Shown here: positions 6,041 to 7,466 of the stretch, piece by piece | How the letters are laid out: every line of letters starts with the position of its first letter | Position numbering within the stretch: position 1 is the first letter of the stretch | Source: Desulfobulbaceae bacterium | GTDB taxonomy: Bacteria > Desulfobacterota > Desulfobulbia > Desulfobulbales > Desulfocapsaceae | Direction: 5' to 3' | Length of the DNA: 7,466 nucleotides | NCBI GenBank assembly: GCA_003509305.1 | Contig: DOMU01000084.1 | Coordinates: 10,282-17,747 of the forward strand | Program-made: the position numbers and the translations under genes | Notes under the pieces: model-generated | Databases searched by the model: none | What the model saw: the letters and a program-made list of their open reading frames with translations, nothing else | Told to the model about the DNA's origin: nothing

Positions 6041-6784
6041 ATGAACAGCAAAAATACAATCATCACTTTTCCCGGTGGGCGCTGCCTGTTCGCGGGCCGC
6101 GATGGCGGTGTAAGCGATGGCCTGTATGACTCGCTGAATGCTGGCCTGCATGTCGGTGACCAGGAAGCGGCGGTCATGGAAAATCGACGACGCCTGAAAG
6201 GCTGGCTGGGAGCGGTGCGGCTCTTATCGGCGCGGCAGACGCACGGCGCGAATATTTTCAGCCTGACTGGGCCGCTGCCCCATGACCAGGAAGTTGCCGA
6301 CTGTGACGCCTTGATCACCGATCAGCCTGGCGTCGCTCTGATGATTCAGCACGCCGATTGCCAGGCCGTGCTGCTCTATGATGCAAGACGCCGCGTCATT
6401 GCCGCTGTCCATAACGGCTGGCGCGGTAGTGTCGCCGGCATTTTGGCTCAGGTGATAACACGGCTGGCCGATGATTGGCATTGCCAGCCCGAAGACCTGC
6501 GGGCGGCGGTCAGCCCGTCGCTTGGCCCTTGCTGTGGCGAATTCATCGGTTACCGCCAGTATCTGCCGCCAGAATTTCAGCGCTTCATGCCGCGAGAAAA
6601 CCATGTCGATTTCTGGCGTGTTACGCGCTGGCAATTGACCGAAGCTGGTTTGCGTGGCGAGCACATCCGCCTGCCCAGCATCTGCACGCGCTGCGGCAGC
6701 GATTATTTTTCGTACCGGCGGTCGACGGCGGCGGGTTTGGCCGCAACCGGGCGCAACGCCTCGCTGATCATGCTGATAGATTGA
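6041..6784 (+). CDS. pgeF: Peptidoglycan editing factor PgeF (YfiH/LACC1 family, 'polyphenol oxidase')
   Basis: The 247 residues match the YfiH/YlmD/LACC1 family in length. Signatures in order: SLNAGLHVGD (31-40), SARQTHGANI with H68, IQHADCQAVLLYD with C107, AAVHNGWRGS with H124, SLGPCCGEF (about 164-172) and CTRCGSDYFSYRR near the C-terminus. H68, C107 and H124 are the zinc/copper ligands of the active site. Family members act as purine-nucleoside phosphorylases/adenosine deaminases, and E. coli YfiH has been implicated in correcting misincorporation into peptidoglycan precursors; older multicopper-oxidase labels are doubtful. It is the last gene of the plus-strand group and converges on hypB with a 22-nt gap. 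No clear Shine-Dalgarno precedes the ATG; a 5-codon ATG frame at 6027 ends in a TGA overlapping this start. Confidence 0.95.
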   Translation: MNSKNTIITFPGGRCLFAGRDGGVSDGLYDSLNAGLHVGDQEAAVMENRRRLKGWLGAVRLLSARQTHGANIFSLTGPLPHDQEVADCDALITDQPGVALMIQHADCQAVLLYDARRRVIAAVHNGWRGSVAGILAQVITRLADDWHCQPEDLRAAVSPSLGPCCGEFIGYRQYLPPEFQRFMPRENHVDFWRVTRWQLTEAGLRGEHIRLPSICTRCGSDYFSYRRSTAAGLAATGRNASLIMLID

Positions 6785-6785
6785 C

Positions 6786-6804
6786 TTTCCCCGATTTTGG
6801 GAAA
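6786..6804. terminator. Weak hairpin between convergent pgeF and hypB
   Basis: TTTCCC (6786-6791) and GGGAAA (6799-6804) form a 6-bp stem around a 7-nt loop in the gap between the two stops. No T-run directly follows on either strand (TTTTTT begins only at 6813 on plus), so bidirectional termination is possible but not clear. Confidence 0.3.
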
Positions 6805-6806
6805 AC

Positions 6807-7466
6807 TCATCGTTTTTTACCAGTGTCGAGCAACGCCCGCCGCAGCCAGTCCAGCCAAGCCGCCATGCCGTCGCCGGTTTTCGCGGATAATTCTATAACT
6901 TCTATCGCCGGATTGTGACTCTGCGCTCCCGCTGTGGCTTCCTCTGGCGAGAAGTCAAAGTGCGGCAGCAGGTCGGTTTTGGTGATGAGAAAGAGCTGTG
7001 AGCTGACGAAGGAGGCCGGATATTTTGCCGGTTTGTCCGGGCCTTCCGGCACCGAGACCAGCACGACGCGCCGATGCTCGCCGAGATCGAAGCTGGCCGG
7101 GCAGACCAGGTTACCGACATTTTCGATGAAGAGAATGTCCGGCACATCGTCGCCGGTTTCGGCCAGGAGTTCCTGAAAACCTCGTCCGACCATGGCAGCG
7201 TCAAGATGACAGGCTCCGCCGGTGGTCAGTTGCACCACGGGCGCTCCCTGGGCGCGGATGCGTTCGGCGTCGCGGGCGGTTTCGATGTCGCCCTCAATGA
7301 CGCCCAGGCGCAATTCCCCGGCCAGCGCTTTGATCGTCGCTTCCAGCAACGCGGTTTTGCCGGAGCCAGGGCTTGAAATCAGATTGATAGTCAGGATGTG
7401 TTCGGTGTCGAAGCGGGCGCGGTTGGCGGCGGCATGAATGTCGTTGGCGGCAAACAGGCTGGTCTC
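6807..7466 (-). CDS. hypB: Hydrogenase nickel incorporation GTPase HypB, 5' end cut by window edge
   Basis: 219 codons are visible, open to the right edge, so the N-terminus is missing; any His-rich or CxxCGC nickel-binding segment lies outside. HypB is a SIMIBI-class GTPase that, with HypA, loads nickel into [NiFe]-hydrogenase in the cytosol. Numbering from the edge: P-loop SSPGSGKT (31-38), IEGDIETARDAERI (57-70), TTGGACHLDA with metal-site C86-H87 (81-90), IENVGNLVCP with the third ligand C122 (114-123), the guanine-specificity motif TKTD (162-165) and SAKTGDGM near the C-terminus. All GTPase and G-domain metal residues are intact. An internal TTG at 7349 looks like a start for a shorter frame but lies after the P-loop, so it is not the true start. 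Its presence implies a nickel hydrogenase in this organism. Confidence 0.96.
   Translation of the reverse strand, partial: ETSLFAANDIHAAANRARFDTEHILTINLISSPGSGKTALLEATIKALAGELRLGVIEGDIETARDAERIRAQGAPVVQLTTGGACHLDAAMVGRGFQELLAETGDDVPDILFIENVGNLVCPASFDLGEHRRVVLVSVPEGPDKPAKYPASFVSSQLFLITKTDLLPHFDFSPEEATAGAQSHNPAIEVIELSAKTGDGMAAWLDWLRRALLDTGKKR

Noticed and set aside
6027..6044. 5-codon frame (MTSTP) whose TGA overlaps the pgeF ATG
   Set aside because: Too short and without a ribosome-binding site; likely chance.

Overview
This window reads as ordinary chromosomal DNA of moderately high GC from an anaerobic bacterium. A Desulfobacterota (former Deltaproteobacteria) host fits best. That is an inference from the fused IspD-IspF enzyme, a stand-alone A-type flavodiiron protein, the nickel-hydrogenase maturation GTPase HypB, and the order Nif3-like / zinc-ribbon protein / rnpB / ispDF. 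No mobile element, CRISPR array or phage gene was seen.

Minus-strand left half (1-3236), in transcription order: a CAT-anticodon tRNA with its promoter; about 130 nt of non-coding DNA ending in two hairpins, the second a strong intrinsic terminator; a Nif3/YbgI-family dinuclear-metal protein; a coiled-coil plus C4 zinc-ribbon protein whose GTG start overlaps the nif3 stop; the class A RNase P RNA gene (rnpB), whose terminal P1 helix is followed directly by nine T; and ispDF (MEP isoprenoid pathway), which runs off the left edge. Two RNA genes that meet functionally lie close together here: a tRNA with an encoded CCA, and RNase P RNA with its CCA-binding L15 GGT intact.

Divergent regulatory region (3189-3493): a minus-strand tRNA promoter, a plus-strand sigma70-type promoter for fprA, and a near-perfect Fur box (14 of 15 bases).

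Plus-strand right half (3494-6784): a likely operon of fprA (flavodiiron O2/NO reductase), an unrecognised 157-residue protein, a class I SAM-dependent methyltransferase and pgeF (YfiH/LACC1 family), with gaps of 27, 52 and 20 nt. Convergent to it on the minus strand is hypB, cut by the right edge.

The most interesting points are the Fur box near fprA, the unknown protein next to FprA, the rnpB/ispDF junction (shared P1 helix and T-tract, with no visible promoter or Shine-Dalgarno for ispDF), and a tRNA with C at the normally invariant A58. I did not find convincing evidence of a wholly new system.
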